DNA of 64,000 nt from Ceratorhiza oryzae-sativae (GCA_030998015.1 JARWMV010000233.1:124001-188000); one strand, 5' to 3'; counted from the stretch's first letter, positions 21,656 through 34,823 are shown. Made by a program: numbers and translations. The notes: generated by a model not told the origin, from the sequence alone.

Positions 21656-23894
21656 CTACTTCCTCATGATCATGTCGACTACATACCCAGCGTTGACTCT
21701 CGCCAGGTTACGCTCCTGCAATCCCTCGTTGACTGGGGCAACTAGTCCCAGGCAGTACGAGGCGATCACACCCCTCTCCCATTCGCGGTACGTCCATTTT
21801 GCCCGAGGCGGGGTCACCGGCCCTGGGTTCGAACTCGGCCGGTATGCCTCGAAGGTGATCGGCGACCGCTTGGCCTCCCTCTGGACCTCCCTCGGGCCCC
21901 GGCTCGGCTCGAGTGCAAGGTTGAAGCTTGACAGCCGATCCACAAGAGCCAGTATCTCCCCGTCTTCCTGTTGTTGGACACGCTGGAGGGGCAAACTCTC
22001 GGTTGGCGCGGGGACTGGGGTGCGGAAGATGCAAGGGGCGAGAATAGGGGTTGTCGGGACCGAATAGAATGGGGTGGGTGGAGATGCTGTCTCGGGAGCA
22101 GCCGGGGCATGCATCGAAGCGGCGCCCCCAAAGCCAGTTTCAAGCTCGTCGACCGTCTCGGCTGGCAGAGAACCATTGACGCACGCGTTGATGAGCAGTG
22201 CCAGTCGATGGACCCCTTCAGACCGCCCGAGAGCGCGATCGGCGCGCACAGAGGGAGAGCCGGAAGAGCGGCTTTCGGCCCGGCTGGCGTCGGTGTCCGG
22301 GTTTGACAACGCAACAAGGCCATTCTTGGTTGCCCCCCAGTGGATCTACCAAACGCGCGATTAGCGATGTCATTCACATGATCGTACATAGCTTAATTAC
22401 CTTGGCTTGAATCAGCAAGTTCCAACACGTGACCCAGGTCGACGCAATCATGGCCAAAACTAGCATGCCACCCTCAGTCACCACGATGCCTCCAACAACG
22501 CAAAACCCTGCCATAAATACCCAGTTAGTTCGTTTCAAAGACAGCACGAGGAACTTACTCGATGCCCCACATATGGCCTTGGATAAACCAAGTCGAGCAA
22601 CCGGCATGAGCATCTTGGTGAAAAGGAGCCATGCGGCTTGGCGCAAGGCCGAATACGTGGCGGAGACACTGAGCCGAACCACTAGTCGAAGCGGTACCAG
22701 AAACAGTAGAGCGACGCAATACCGAAGGAGTTGAAAGGTGGATGTAAACACCCGCCGGAGAGATGTGCGAGCTCTGATGAACTCGTACGCCAGTGTATCC
22801 CCATGCATAAGGAATGCAAGGATACCATACTTGGAGTAGCTATTATAAAACCGTTAGCTAGAATCTCCACTAATTTGAACCTCAGAGTCGCTAGGCTCAC
22901 AGGACCCATGAACGCGGTGACACACAGATCGAGGACACCAGCAAGCCAAGTGGAACGGTCCCACGGATCCCAGGACGACGACGCTGACCAAACGTAAAAT
23001 GGCCGCGGCGTAAATGTGAGTAGCCCAAAATAATGTCGCTTCACTAAACCAAAGCGCCTTTAGTAGCACGCTCCGAAGGACCACTAGGGTCACCATCGCA
23101 GTCAAACTGCAGAGCGGGTATCTTGACGCGCTAGATATCGCTGTATCAATGACAACTAATACTGGCGTACCCTACTCGACACTTACATGGATAGATCTGG
23201 AATCGTGAGTTCATGGCTGGGGAACAGATGGCTCATGGCATGGAATAACGCGCATAGCCACAACGCTCGGACAATATCTTCACAGACCTCGGCGAACAGC
23301 TGGTCGGTGCGGTGGAGTATACCTTGCCAAGCCCTCGATATACATCGAGCCGGGTTGGTGGCGCGCGTAACGATTATTTCCACGAGCTCCAAAACGCCCA
23401 ACCAGCCGAAAGCTGGAATTTCCCATATGCTAAAGGGCGGATATGGAAATTATAAGGCATAGGCCCTTTTTGGCCGGTTCACTTTACTTACGATTGTAAG
23501 CGACCAACGACGCTTGCATGTCTATGGTGCAATGGGCTAGCGATACCTATCTTGTGGGCGATCCTGTAGCCGAGCCAGAGACCGAGAGTGAAGCCGGCGA
23601 AGGGGAGAGAGCGCAGTTGGACACGACGGCTGCAAAAGTGGGCCATTGCTGACTGGACCGCACGGTGGGCGAGGCGAGACAGGAGGGGGTAAAGTTTTGT
23701 TCCAGCATATCGGAAGGCGAGGTAAGCATAGACAAGGTATTTGACGAGGCTGCAGTGCGGTGTTAGCTGAGAATGCCAGACAGACGATAGGGGACTCACC
23801 CCAGGAGCTTGTTCTCCACATGACCGTTGCCAGTGAATAGGAACGACAGGGCGAGGTGAGTGGCGGCAGCGAGGACAGCGCAATAGAACGTCAT
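21656..23894 (-). CDS. Multi-pass membrane protein with a long Ser/Pro-rich C-terminal tail, unknown function
   Basis: The likely start is the ATG at 23894 (MTFYCAVLAAATHLALSFLF), itself a hydrophobic segment. Exon 1 joins LVKYLVYAYLAFRYAG after a GTGAGT intron, in frame. Further exons at about 23,757-23,490, 23,400-23,185, 23,105-22,860 and 22,808-22,374 carry more hydrophobic helices (LLRYCVALLFLVPLRLVVRL; NWVFMAGFCVVGGIVV). The last exon (about 22,309-21,656) encodes a hydrophilic tail of some 215 residues rich in Ser, Pro and Glu, ending VVDMIMRK. At least five membrane segments are likely. No family motif was recognised. Intron borders are approximate. Confidence 0.6.
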
Positions 23895-24997
23895 AATGCG
23901 AACTTTGGTAATTCTTTTGAGGAGTATTCAACAAAGATCGCGGTCGGGAGAAGCCTGCGGTCCACCCTCCCCGCCTTTTTATTACGCCCTCCTCCCCTAT
24001 CAGCACTACGATTTTTCTGGCGTTTGGAGTATGAAATTATATTTTGGACCTTGAACCCTAGGGGGCGCATATAGTCACGCTTATTTCCTAAACAGGCGTG
24101 CTGCACGGCTGAGATCAGTGGCCATCAACACACCCCGATCAGCGTGCCGAGGCCCGAAGAGTCGCCCACCAGTACACATACCTTGATTGAATCTACTATA
24201 TCCTTTCCACTATTTAGGAAGCCTAGTCCCCTACACGAGATACGGCTCGTCCTGGTGCTGCTGTTTGGAAATCTTGGCGAAGGCCTGCGAATGAGATGTA
24301 TTTACAGAGGTTTTTGGTTCGGGCTTCACCATTGAAATGAATACAGGCTCGACCGTGACCTCTTGTATATAGCGAAATATATTAAGTCTATTAGTATATA
24401 CCTTTTTTCAGAAAACCAGTGTCATTTTGTTACTCCATGGCCACAAGACCACTCTAAATGCCTAAACGTAGTTCAGAAAACACCGCAAGTTACTCGGGCT
24501 GATGCAATGCAGCAACATCTCAAGGCAATATCCCAAACGGAGTGACAACCAAGTTGCGGGTTCGCTAACCGATGACCTAAACAATTTGGTCATCAGTCTC
24601 GCTGGTGTGACGACAGACTCAAGCTCAAAACTCTGGACATGGTGGACGAGTTCAAGTACAATCTTACCCCTGATGATGGATACTGGCATCCTGCATAACC
24701 CCCGCGGATGCATGAGACGGGCCAAATTGCAAATTCAGCCTCGGACACTGACTAAGACCCAGGCTGGCAATGCACCGCCTCTAATCGAAATACTCAGTAC
24801 CCGATATCCGCCCTTCGTGTATTGCTAAGATAATTCATAATGCTGCAAAAGTAGCTAGATTAATGAGATATTATATAACACAAGCAGTCTACGTGCGCTT
24901 TAGCCTACACTTTCACCCTTGTATCCTTATTCCCGGTGTGTGTACAAAATATTTATCACATATATTCAATCAACTAACATAACTATAGCAGCTATCC
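23895..24997. other. Intergenic region without a supported gene
   Basis: This holds the upstream region of the minus-strand membrane-protein gene and about 600 bp before the transposon remnant. Short open frames on both strands overlap one another and have no domain features. The tail, about 24,840-24,990, is AT-rich. Confidence 0.45.
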
Positions 24998-25499
24998 ATG
25001 CCTAAAGTGAAGCGGGAGGTAACATACTCCTCCATAATTACTCCAAAGCGGCAAGTGTCACGGCACCGGCTAACACTGAAGGATAAACTCGCCGCCCTGG
25101 AGTATTGTAGCGCTAACAAGAGCCGTCTGGGCCAAGACAAGCTGGTTGCTGTCCTTCAGTTGCGAGGTTTTGGTACAATCTCGCGGTCCACGGTCTCTAG
25201 ATGGCTGAAGGCTGACAAGGCATTATAAGCCAGAGCTCGGAATTCAAACGAGCTACGATTCAAGCGAATTCGCCAAACCGAGTACCGGATGTTGATCGAG
25301 CTCTTCAGCGATGGGTATTGCAAGTTTTGGCGTCTCGTCGCCATCCCCGACTTACTGGTACAGCAATCCGCATGAAGGCTCGAGAATTTGCTGTCTCACT
25401 GGGGCATCCAGCAAATTTCCTCTCGCTGTCAAATGGTTGGCTGCATAGTTTGCAATCCAGAATGGGACTCGGCCAGCACCGGTTCTCACGCAGGGAGAT

Positions 25500-25777
25500 T
25501 TCTCGTGGCTAATATACAATTCGTACTTAGTTCAACTACGAAGGTAGAGAACAGTGTATTCACTGTACCTAATATACAATTCGTACTACAAAGTACAGTG
25601 AGAATAAAATACATGAAATGAAAAGAAATACGATACCTCAGCTCAACTGCGAAGGTAGAGAACTAAGGAAGGAGAGAGGGGGTTCCCGCGAACTCGTGCA
25701 TGATATCAGAGAGGGGATACAAAACAGGAACAAAAATGCGCATACATGCATGCATATGCTTGTAAATTCAACACCGG
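25500..25777. repeat. Insertion inside the pogo transposase with internal direct repeats
   Basis: The coding frame is lost at about 25500 and resumes at about 25778 (HGEAASAP). The block holds two copies of CTAATATACAATTCGTAC (about 25509 and 25569) and two of CAACTRCGAAGGTAGAGAAC (R is A or G; about 25533 and 25646). Exact ends and a target duplication could not be fixed. It has no coding capacity. Confidence 0.5.
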
Positions 25778-26662
25778 TACCATGGAGAGGCGGCCTCTGC
25801 GCCAGTTGAAAAGCTTGCTGATGAGATCAACAGAGTCCGCACCATCATGGCTGAGTATCCATCACCTCGGGATCGACTAAACTTTGACGAAACCGCATTC
25901 TACTATCGTCTAGCCCCCGACAAAGGCCTGGCAGCTGTTGAAACATCAGGCATTAAGCTGGGCAGGACACGAATCACTGCTGGGCTTTGTACAAGTGAAG
26001 ACGGTATGGAGATGTTTGATCCCATTTTTATTGGGTATGCACGACGGCCTCGCCCTTTCGGCCACAAAGATGGGACAGAGCTGGGATACGACTACTGGTG
26101 GGCCAAGTCGGCTTGGATGAACTGAAAGATTTGGCAAAGGTAGGTTTATTTTAGCACATTCACACATGGATTTTCTAACTCTATTTCATAGGTGGCTAGC
26201 GAAACCAGATGCCAAAATGGCTGTGGGAGGCCGGAAAGTCTTGTTGCTCTGTGATAATCCGCCATCACACGTTCATAAACCGGACGACTATCCGAATGTT
26301 CGCGTCGAGTACTTTTCGCCTAACTTGACAGCTTGGATTCAACCCAATGATGCAGGCATAATCCAGTCATTCAAAGCTAAGTACAAAAGCGCATACATCC
26401 AGAAGACTATTGAGCGTTACGAACAGGGGGAAAGCTATGCATTCAAGATTAACCAACCTGAGGCTATGGAGCTTGCGGCGGCTGCCTGGCGTGATGTTAA
26501 ACCATCCACGATCGCAAACTGCTGGCGACATACCAAGCTTTCTGGGCCCATGCCTGCTCCAGATGAGCTTCCGACGACAGCCACAGCACTGACTGTCACA
26601 CCTGACACTCAACAATCGATATCGGCACTTCAGCAAAGCCTTGATGCACTACAGACTCTGTA

Positions 26663-27028
26663 CGATGCAGACACCCAATTTTTTTGGATCCCAAAAAGGG
26701 CCACTTTTTGACTAATTTGCCCAAGAATAGTGGTCTTACAGCGCATATAATATGGATGTTTTGCACAAGGTAGCTTAAATTGTCAAAATGATCCAGTTCG
26801 GGGAGACGGAGACCAGAACTGGCTCGTGTGATTTTGTGTGATTCTTAGTCCTGTCAAAAGAATGAAGAGCTATTACTTGCATACCCCTCATGAAAATGGA
26901 CGTTCAAGCCAAATTCCAGTATTTAGGTGAAACATCCAGATTTCATGTCGGGTATAACCACTATAATTGGCTATATTGGTCAGAAAGAGGCCCTTTTGAG
27001 GATCCAAATTTTTTGGACGTCTGAGCTG
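26663..27028. mobile_element. 366-bp MITE with TA target site in the pogo transposase
   Basis: The block is bounded by TA at 26661-26662 and 27029-27030, and its ends are inverted. The right end reads CAGCTCAGACGTCC on the minus strand and the left end reads CGATGCAGACACCC. Both continue into TTTGGATCC, then about 25 more matching bases (AAAGGGCC, TGAC..AAT). The ends therefore pair imperfectly over about 60 bp. Removing it joins CTGTA to CAGAGAG in the transposase tail. It has no coding region, and TA duplication with CAG-type ends fits a Tc1/mariner-mobilised MITE. Confidence 0.7.
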
Positions 27029-27699
27029 TACAGAGAGACTCGTAGACTGTAGCGCCGGTCGAGCCTATGCGCGCTGAGGAGTTCCTCTCGGTGGATTGAG
27101 ACCCGCCAACCGAGCAAGAACTCACTGACGATGAGATAGTAGACCAGGTGCGAGAGGAAGAAAGGCAGGCGGAGGCGGATAGAAATGGACAATTCATATA
27201 CGAGGACGATGTCGAAACCACATGGAAGGTTTCCTCCGACTCTAGTCCACTCCAGACCCAAAGCAAGGCCATTGCGTCGCTTAAAGCAGTACAGGCTTTT
27301 CTTTCACGCTTGGGGTCACTTGATCCGTCTGATTTGACTTCGCTTTCAAACTTACAGCAGAAAGTTTCCAATTTAGGTAGTACATAGAATGTCTCATGTA
27401 CGACGAAATAAATTATATTTCAAATTATCAAATCCAGAGATCCTGCATGACCCCCACTTATTCATGGGACCAAACCGATCCATCATCGGGGGTATCACTG
27501 TATCGAGCTAGCTACAAGCGCCAGTCACAGACGCGGCCATTTGGGACCGACATTGCTTACGGGAGACCCACCCATCAAAACCTCTCGGGTCTCACTTGGC
27601 CGCATCCCGATCCTCCGAATAGGTGTATAGATACAGTATTTATTGGCTTTAGTATGATTTACTATTTCCACTGCTTCGATGTAATGATGGGCTGGATTA

Positions 27700-29280
27700 T
27701 ACGTAAGCGAAAGAATTATAACTCGCAGTCCTTCTTGTTTCGAGTATAGAAAGCAGGTGAACGAGATCCAGCCGCCTCAACGCGGCCTGCACCAGAAAGC
27801 ATCGAGGCACGCCAGCAGCCAAGTCACCCACACAATCGCGGCAAGCACCACCGTCTCCGCCAGATCTTCTCCGTAAGACCCTCAGAGAGCCTTTTGTTCC
27901 AGATTCCACTTGCTTTCTCAGCCTGTGTACAACATTCGCTTGAAATCTCTCAAGTCAGCGCGTACATTGAATATACACATAGACAAACTCACTGGAAGTC
28001 GCACATGCTCCAGTTACTGCCAACGCCGCCAACAACATGGCTGAAGTTACGAGAATTCCCTTTACATAGACGCGGGTGCTGGCCTGAGGCTTCGTTGGAA
28101 AACATGATACTATGATCGATATTACAGTCGCGAGCGATACGATGCCGGAAGCAATGGGATATCCTACAAATCCTCTTGTGGGTAATTCTGGAATGTCGTT
28201 CGCACTGGCTGTTTTGTTGTTACAAGGTAAAATAAAGTGAGCTTCCACGAGTGTTCTGTCCAAGTAGTTCCACGCACTCAAGGCGATATATCAATTGGCG
28301 CAGAGAATAGCCTAGCTTAACCGGGGTACATTCTCCAGTATTGCGCCATGATGTCTTGCCTTCTCTATAGCTATCATGGGGTTAGGAGTGGAGGCATGTA
28401 CAGCTTCAAACCCGATACCGACTTGTATGTGTAAACGCCATAACAAGCTTGCCAAACGGATCCTCGAATACCCGCCCCGAGGTCATCCCTCGAAGCCCCC
28501 AAGGGAATGTTCGGTCCAATCTCAAACAGATGCCCGTACTTCATCGAGTTGGGAACTGACTTTATCAATACCAGTACACATACTGGCACGTATTTATTGA
28601 TAATAGCTTCTGAATGGGCTTACGCACATGCGGAGGCTGCAACATACCTGGAATCATCCAAAATATGAGAAAATAGCTGGCGAAGACCATGTTTTCTTCA
28701 GCTATCGCCTGTGAGGGTATTCTCGGAGGCCTGGCAGAGCGGATCTTTGTTATATGATATCCGCCGTCTGGCGGCCTTACCACATTGATGATGAGCAATG
28801 GCTAATACGGCATTTGCAGTGAGCTCAATTTGGCTACGCGGTTTGCGCTATATGCTTGGCCTCGCTTTCAGAAAACCCCCCGTAGAGACCCCCAGAGTTG
28901 GTACGATAAGTAACGTCGAGCAACCTGACAAACTGTGCATCACGGCTGAGATAATAGCGGCCAAAAGGCCACCTCTGAACCAATTGACCAATGACACTGA
29001 GTTGGGCTTGCGAAGAAGAGGTGTGGGCGAGTCACGAGAATTCCAGACTGAGTTATGTGGATTAGCGTTTTTGCGGGTCGGATTCACGCCCGTTCCTTGC
29101 GTATATGCATGGCATAACATGGACCGGACAACATCACTATGATTGAGATTCGGTGCGATGTGAGTAGCGTGACAACGTAAAAGCTAATATATTTATGTAA
29201 ACAAGGCTCACGAACTCCAGAGCCCAAGGTGAACAACGAGTGATAAGAGAGCTTTGTCAAGTGCCAAGTCAAATGAGCGG
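27700..29280 (-). other. Multi-exon membrane-protein gene, paralogue 2 (unknown family)
   Basis: This is the second copy of the gene seen at 19380-20790, in the same orientation 8 kb away. Coding-like pieces, in minus-strand order: LLRKPNSVSLVNWFRGGLLAAIIS (about 29,000), ITKIRSARPPRIPSQAIAEE and FASYFLIFWMIPG (about 28,740-28,650, followed by a GTATGT donor), a piece with GSVWQACYGVYTYKS (about 28,470), RQLIYRLECVELLG (about 28,290), and hydrophobic helices GFVGYPIASGIVSLATVISIIV and ILVTSAMLLAALAVTG (about 28,180-28,000). The pieces are better preserved than in paralogue 1. I could not build one continuous model, so it may be a gene or an early pseudogene. It is probably an integral membrane protein. 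Confidence 0.5.
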
Positions 29281-29895
29281 GGTAAATATTTTTGAATAAA
29301 CGGGGATCGACTGGTGCTCGGATAGGGGCCCGAGTCAGTACGGCGTTCGGGGCCTAGAAATCAGGCTGTGGCTCGGGAGCGGGCAGGTGTGTCGATCAGC
29401 TGCACCAAGGTTAAAGTTAAAGGAGTTGAGGGTTTCTGGTCTCAAGTCTCCTGGCGTAGTTTAGTCGTGTTCCAGCTGTGCGATAATGGCAAATGTCTTC
29501 TAGCCAGCCAGGATTGTTATATGGGTTTGCGCCACTTGATGTTCATGATTACCCCGCCGTATCCGGAAATCTTGCCAAGCGTTGGGGCAGTGTTGAAGCA
29601 GACTCGTGATGGATGGCTTGTGCATCCAAGCAGTCAGCGATAGGTGTTAGTAGCGGATGCGCATACCAGCGCTTGGGTCTGTAAATTTGGCTCGGAGGGG
29701 CAATCAAAGGGAGGTTGTATCGCCAGACAAGGCCAGTCTGACATCGCCTGGCCGGCTTACGTGATCGACATGCCAAGAATCAGGTTCCCCAAGGGATTAT
29801 GTGTGACTTGGATTATAGCATTCTAGACGGACAAATACTGCACAGGATATGGATACATACGTGTATAAGAACACCCGACCATGGCAAGCGCCAGG
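29281..29895. other. Intergenic, no gene seen
   Basis: A 91-codon plus-strand frame (29,368-29,643) and overlapping minus-strand frames have no domain features. The region lies between the membrane-protein paralogue and the 3' end of the Rab6 gene. Confidence 0.45.
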
Positions 29896-30787
<892 letters not shown>

Positions 30788-31316
30788 CTTCGTCAGCAGA
30801 ACCAGACGCAAGTGTGGTGGCCGGTCGCGCGAGGGGAATGGTCACGTGGCATCACAGCCAAGCGCCCGGTCCACGTTATCGAGCTCTAGACCAAACGATG
30901 GTAAATTGAACAAATATTCACCCATGTATGCGATGCGGACGCCGTGATCGAAACGTTTTGTAATCCTTCTCCGGTTTGAACGTGATACGCCGATCAACTC
31001 TTGAACCGATCTCTGACGCTGAAGCAGCCAGATTTGGCGAATAATAACCTTGTCCCTGGTATATGTATGCTTAAACACCCCCCCCCAAATGGCACAAGCA
31101 AGGTCAAGAGGTAACTGCCAAGCTGGTTTTCGCCGCTGACATCCTTTGGAGCACCATCCTCGAGTGTGCAATCCGCTAACGTTGGTGGCATTACTACCTA
31201 TAAACAATATTTTATTTTCCGAGCCGCATAAACCCAAAGAAAGAACATCATTCAACGTCAGAGTCGTGGAGACTCGAAAAGATGCGCAGCATAGCGCAAG
31301 CCACTTGAACTTCTGT
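30788..31316. other. Upstream region of ypt6; no gene seen
   Basis: A 137-codon minus-strand open frame crosses 30,842-31,255 but has low-complexity, non-domain sequence and is probably chance. A C-run of about 10 lies near 31,078. Confidence 0.45.
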
Positions 31317-33806
31317 TCATCTGGAAACCGAGTTAGCCCGCGATCCCATCAGCATTGCAAAACGACTTGCCTGTGGCGAATCGATGCTCTCATCTTCCTT
31401 TACTGCCGATGTCTGAGTATTTGTAGTAGGTAGCGTGATCGAATCCTCCGGAGTTCCATGGGATTCACTGCCCTGAAGCCCGTGAACTGTCGACAAGTTG
31501 CCAGCCTTGTCTGTCTGTCCTGGACCACTGTCGCTCTGACGATGCTTCTCTGCACTCGCCAGATGGATACACCCTTGGTTAGATTCTCCTTCGAGTAACA
31601 CCAAAATGTCCGCCGACTCTCGGTAGCTCGGCTCTGCCCGGCACGTCGAGGGCAACGCCGGAGTGTCAAGCTCGACATCTTCTGGAAAATATGACAAGCT
31701 GCCCCTCATGATGCCCGGAAAGCTGTCTAGCGCCTGTATTAATCGGTCCTCTCCAGCGAATTCCATGGCCATCGACCGATCCGACAGTTCAGACAATGCA
31801 GTTTCCCGGCCATCCGGCTCCGTCGATAAAGGACTCGAGATATCGTCCAGCTCTCCCATCTGTGAGTGGTTCGTCGAGGGACTTCCAATAATCCCGATCT
31901 GTCCGGGTATTTCACGCTCTGAACTCGACCCATCTTCGAGCATGGCAGACGATCCAGCGGGTTCGGGAGCCGTCACGTACGTGGTAGCCATCGTCTCTTG
32001 AGACGGTGCAATCCGAACCTTTCTCTGGGAACCCACATCCACACACCGAGCCTCGCCCTCGCTTCCCTTTGCGTCGGCTTGACCCAGTCCTAGATTTGGC
32101 GAGAAGAAAGAATCCAGAGCAAGTCCAAGAGGAGGGGTCGTGGTTTTCTTTGGATGCATTTTGTTGGATGACGGGCCAAGGACGGCCGATCCGATCTGAT
32201 TTGGGCGTCCGTGGCGGTTTTGGTGGCGACCTGAGCCTTGCTCGGTCAAGGATCCGGCTGGGTTCTGAGGACTTGTGCTACTCCCAGCCACTAGGCTGGC
32301 CCGCGGAGTCGGAGTACTATCCTCGTTTGGCCCACTCGGCCCGACCGAAAGTATGCTTGAGCCGATGGTGCGAATGCTCCCATCAGTCCCTCCTGGGAGA
32401 AGGACGGTTTGCCCAGCAAGAGCTCGAGAACTGCCAAGCTCGCTGAGACTCATGGTCTTTTCGCCGATTCCCCATGCCTGCTTTGTCGGTGTAGGCGATT
32501 TCGGTCGACTATCCTCGGGAGTCTTGCCACTAGATACAGAATTAAGCCCTGGATCTTCTCGCCTTTGAGCTTCCTCAGTGGACGCGATTCGAGATTGAAA
32601 AGGGTCTAACTTCAGCGCGCTACACCACGAGTTTGTCAATTCGTCTCCAGGTGACCGTTTCACTGGCGGAAGCCCCTCCTCTGGAATGCAAGCGCCGATA
32701 CGAGGTGAGACTTTGGGCGAGAACAACTTGCGAAGGGGAAGTTCCGACGATAGCAGGCTCTTGCTGGTTCCGATTCCTGGCGAGCCGCGAATGGTACGGG
32801 TGTGGATAGTTTGCAGGAGAGTTGCAGCGCGCTTGCGTGGTCCAGAGGGTTTTTCTGAAGAGGCAGGTGCTGGTTCGGGAGACGACTGGTGAGAGGACGT
32901 CGTCGGGCTTCCAAGGTCTGTGGTTCGGACTCGGCGCCGAGTCGAGATTGTCAGAGTCGATGAGCCTTGGCTGGGAGGAACAAAAGAGAGCGGGTGATCG
33001 TCGCTGCGTGGCCAACGAGGTGTGCGGGATCGTCCTCGGGGATCAGTCGATTCGGTGCTCGCACGTGGTCGGCAAACGGCCGGCCGTTGCCTCTTGAGAT
33101 GTCGACGCATAGCGATCCACCAGGCAAGCCCCCCGATAACAATGATAAAGAACAAAACACAAGCTGTAAGTAAAGTCGTAAAAACCGGACCATGCAGCCG
33201 AAAGAGCGACACGGCAGTCGGTCCAGCATCCAAAGTGGGGGTTCCATCCTCTCTAGTTCGGGTCGGGCGGGGGTCAACGGACACGGACGAGTTTCCAAGA
33301 CTGATCGATATGGCGAGGGAGGTCCTGAACGTGTAGTCTCCATCGTTCCCTACGAGCACATAAACGTGGATGTACGAGAGTGCGTTGACCGGAATAGGGG
33401 GTGGTTGGAGCAGGGGCGGGGTTCCACTCAGTATACGTCTCGATCTAATCCTATCAGCGCTTCCGACCGGGCGAGATGGCCCAACTTACCGCTCGTACGA
33501 CATCCAACGGAAATCCGACAGGTCGGGGTTTATGTCATATAACCATGTGTTGAGCGGACGATTTCGCACAGTGACTGCCGCCTCCAGGGCGCGACCTAGG
33601 CTGTATTCGGCCGGGTTTCCATAGAAAAGTTCGAATCTTGGGAGCTGCTGTCGAATCTCGACGTTGCCGGCTGGATCGTCGAGCCGATTCGCGGTATCGA
33701 GCCGAAGCACTTGGTCCGGGATTTGGCTCGTGCGCCGTGACGGAACGTGGAGGGCAAGAGCAAGGTTCGGTGCCAGAACGAGCACAAGTAACGTCGATCC
33801 CGCCAT
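31317..33806 (-). CDS. Type I membrane protein, likely one dystroglycan/cadherin-like ectodomain and a long Ser-rich cytoplasmic tail
   Basis: Two exons: 33806-33490 and 33438-31317, joined in phase by GTAAGT/GAG, giving about 812 residues. Residues 1-19 (MAGSTLLVLVLAPNLALAL) form a signal peptide. The ectodomain of about 190 residues has FRWMSYERRILSGTPP followed by a VYVLVGNDGDYTF strand. This resembles the W.s.d...l.GtP pattern of CADG (dystroglycan-type cadherin-like) domains, as in the yeast bud-site protein Axl2. That assignment is inference. One membrane helix follows (VFTTLLTACVLFFIIVIGGLAWWI) with a basic stop-transfer RRHLKRQR. The remaining roughly 560 residues are disordered, rich in Ser, Pro and Thr, with many SP/TP sites. 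A cell-surface polarity or sensing role is plausible but unproven. Confidence 0.75.
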
Positions 33807-33933
33807 GTTCCCGAGCGCGGTGGTGGTGGTGGGGTGCAGGAACGGTACTTAGGGGCCCATCGATTGCAAATAGAGCAGGGTCCCTCATTTATCAAGCACT
33901 CAGTTGCAGACCAGACACAGCGCCAAGTCCTTT

Positions 33934-34080
33934 CACCACAGTTCACTCGATTTTTTCCCAGCGCTGTCCAGGCGGGATGGGGCGGGACGGGACGGGACGA
34001 GGCGGGACAGAGCGGGATGGCGCAGGGACGCGTCTGGGATAATGCTCGAGGGACAGGGCGGGACAGGTTCAGGAAATTCG
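33934..34080 (+). repeat. Left terminal inverted repeat and GGGAC array
   Basis: Subterminal copies of GGCGGGACGGGACGGGAC-type repeats follow the terminal motif. The first 60-70 bp are the reverse complement of the right end at about 36,170-36,238. Confidence 0.7.
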
Positions 34081-34823
34081 GCATCCCGCACTGTCCTTCC
34101 CTGTCCCTTAATATTCTTTTTCCATCCCGGGCCTGTCCTGCGATATCCTTCCTTATCTAGCCATATCATGTAATCTAAAATAATTACTATTATTCGTTTA
34201 TAGTCAGTACATGCCCAGAATGATAAGTCTCCGCCCAAGCCAGTCGTGGCGGTAGCCAATCCCTCGTTTTTCAGTCTCGAGAACTGGTTTGCCGCCCTGA
34301 AAAACGACAAGATAGTGGGTCAACACCCGGTCACATAAAGAACGGGCGCATGAACTCACTTCTTGCTTGGTTTCTCCCCCATCACCATACATGAACCAAA
34401 TGGCCCCCCAATCGAGGCCTGTGACAACTGCGCGTCAATCCCAGTCCAAATCGAAGCTGACAAAGAATCACTCGTACTTACTGCCCAAGCTTGGTGGTTC
34501 AACCATGTGCAAACCATGGGTTCAGGCCTCCAGTCACAAAGTAGCCGAAGGTCAGCAATCAAACCAGAATATATGCGTATTATTTTCTCACCAGTTCTCT
34601 ATAGCTAAACTCCGTGGCAAAGGAGAGGCCAAAGGGAGTTCAAGCGACGAAGATGAGGGAAACGAAATTGTAGGAGAGGACAAAAAAGGCAATGATGGTG
34701 ACGATGATGATTCGAGCTGGGGCAGGAACAATCAGGACCTGGACGTTGGTGAGGAAGATGAGCTGCTGCAATATTATGGTGAGAGAAAGTGCGCACTTTG
34801 TGTGTCAATAGCTCACCATTATT

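Larger units (their letters stand above)
24998..27387 (+). pseudogene. Pogo/Fot1-type (DDE_1, CENP-B-like) transposase, broken by insertions
   Basis: Cut-and-paste transposase of the Tc1/mariner superfamily. Piece 1 (24998-25228) is the N-terminal helix-turn-helix: LTLKDKLAALEYC and ISRSTVSRWLK, then a stop. Piece 2 (about 25310-25500) is the CENP-B-type second DNA-binding domain (AREFAVSLG, FSNGW-like SNGWLHSLQSRMGL). An insertion of about 275 bp follows. Piece 3 (about 25778-26125) has HGEAASAPVEKL and RLNFDETAFYYRLAPDKGLA with the first catalytic Asp. Piece 4 (26166-26660) has LLLCDNPPSH with the second Asp and NDAGIIQSFKAKY with the third. A 366-bp MITE then splits the acidic C-terminal tail, which resumes as ELTDDEIVDQVREEERQAEA and ends SNLGST at 27387 after a TGA in VD*DPPTEQ. 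The gene is clearly dead. Confidence 0.85.

Noticed and set aside
30842..31255. 137-codon minus-strand ORF upstream of ypt6
   Set aside because: No conserved motif, crosses a C-run, and fits a 5' flank better.
33970..34030. Telomere-like repeat (GGGAC runs)
   Set aside because: The unit is not the fungal TTAGGG; the array is paired with an inverted copy at about 36,180 and fits transposon subterminal repeats.
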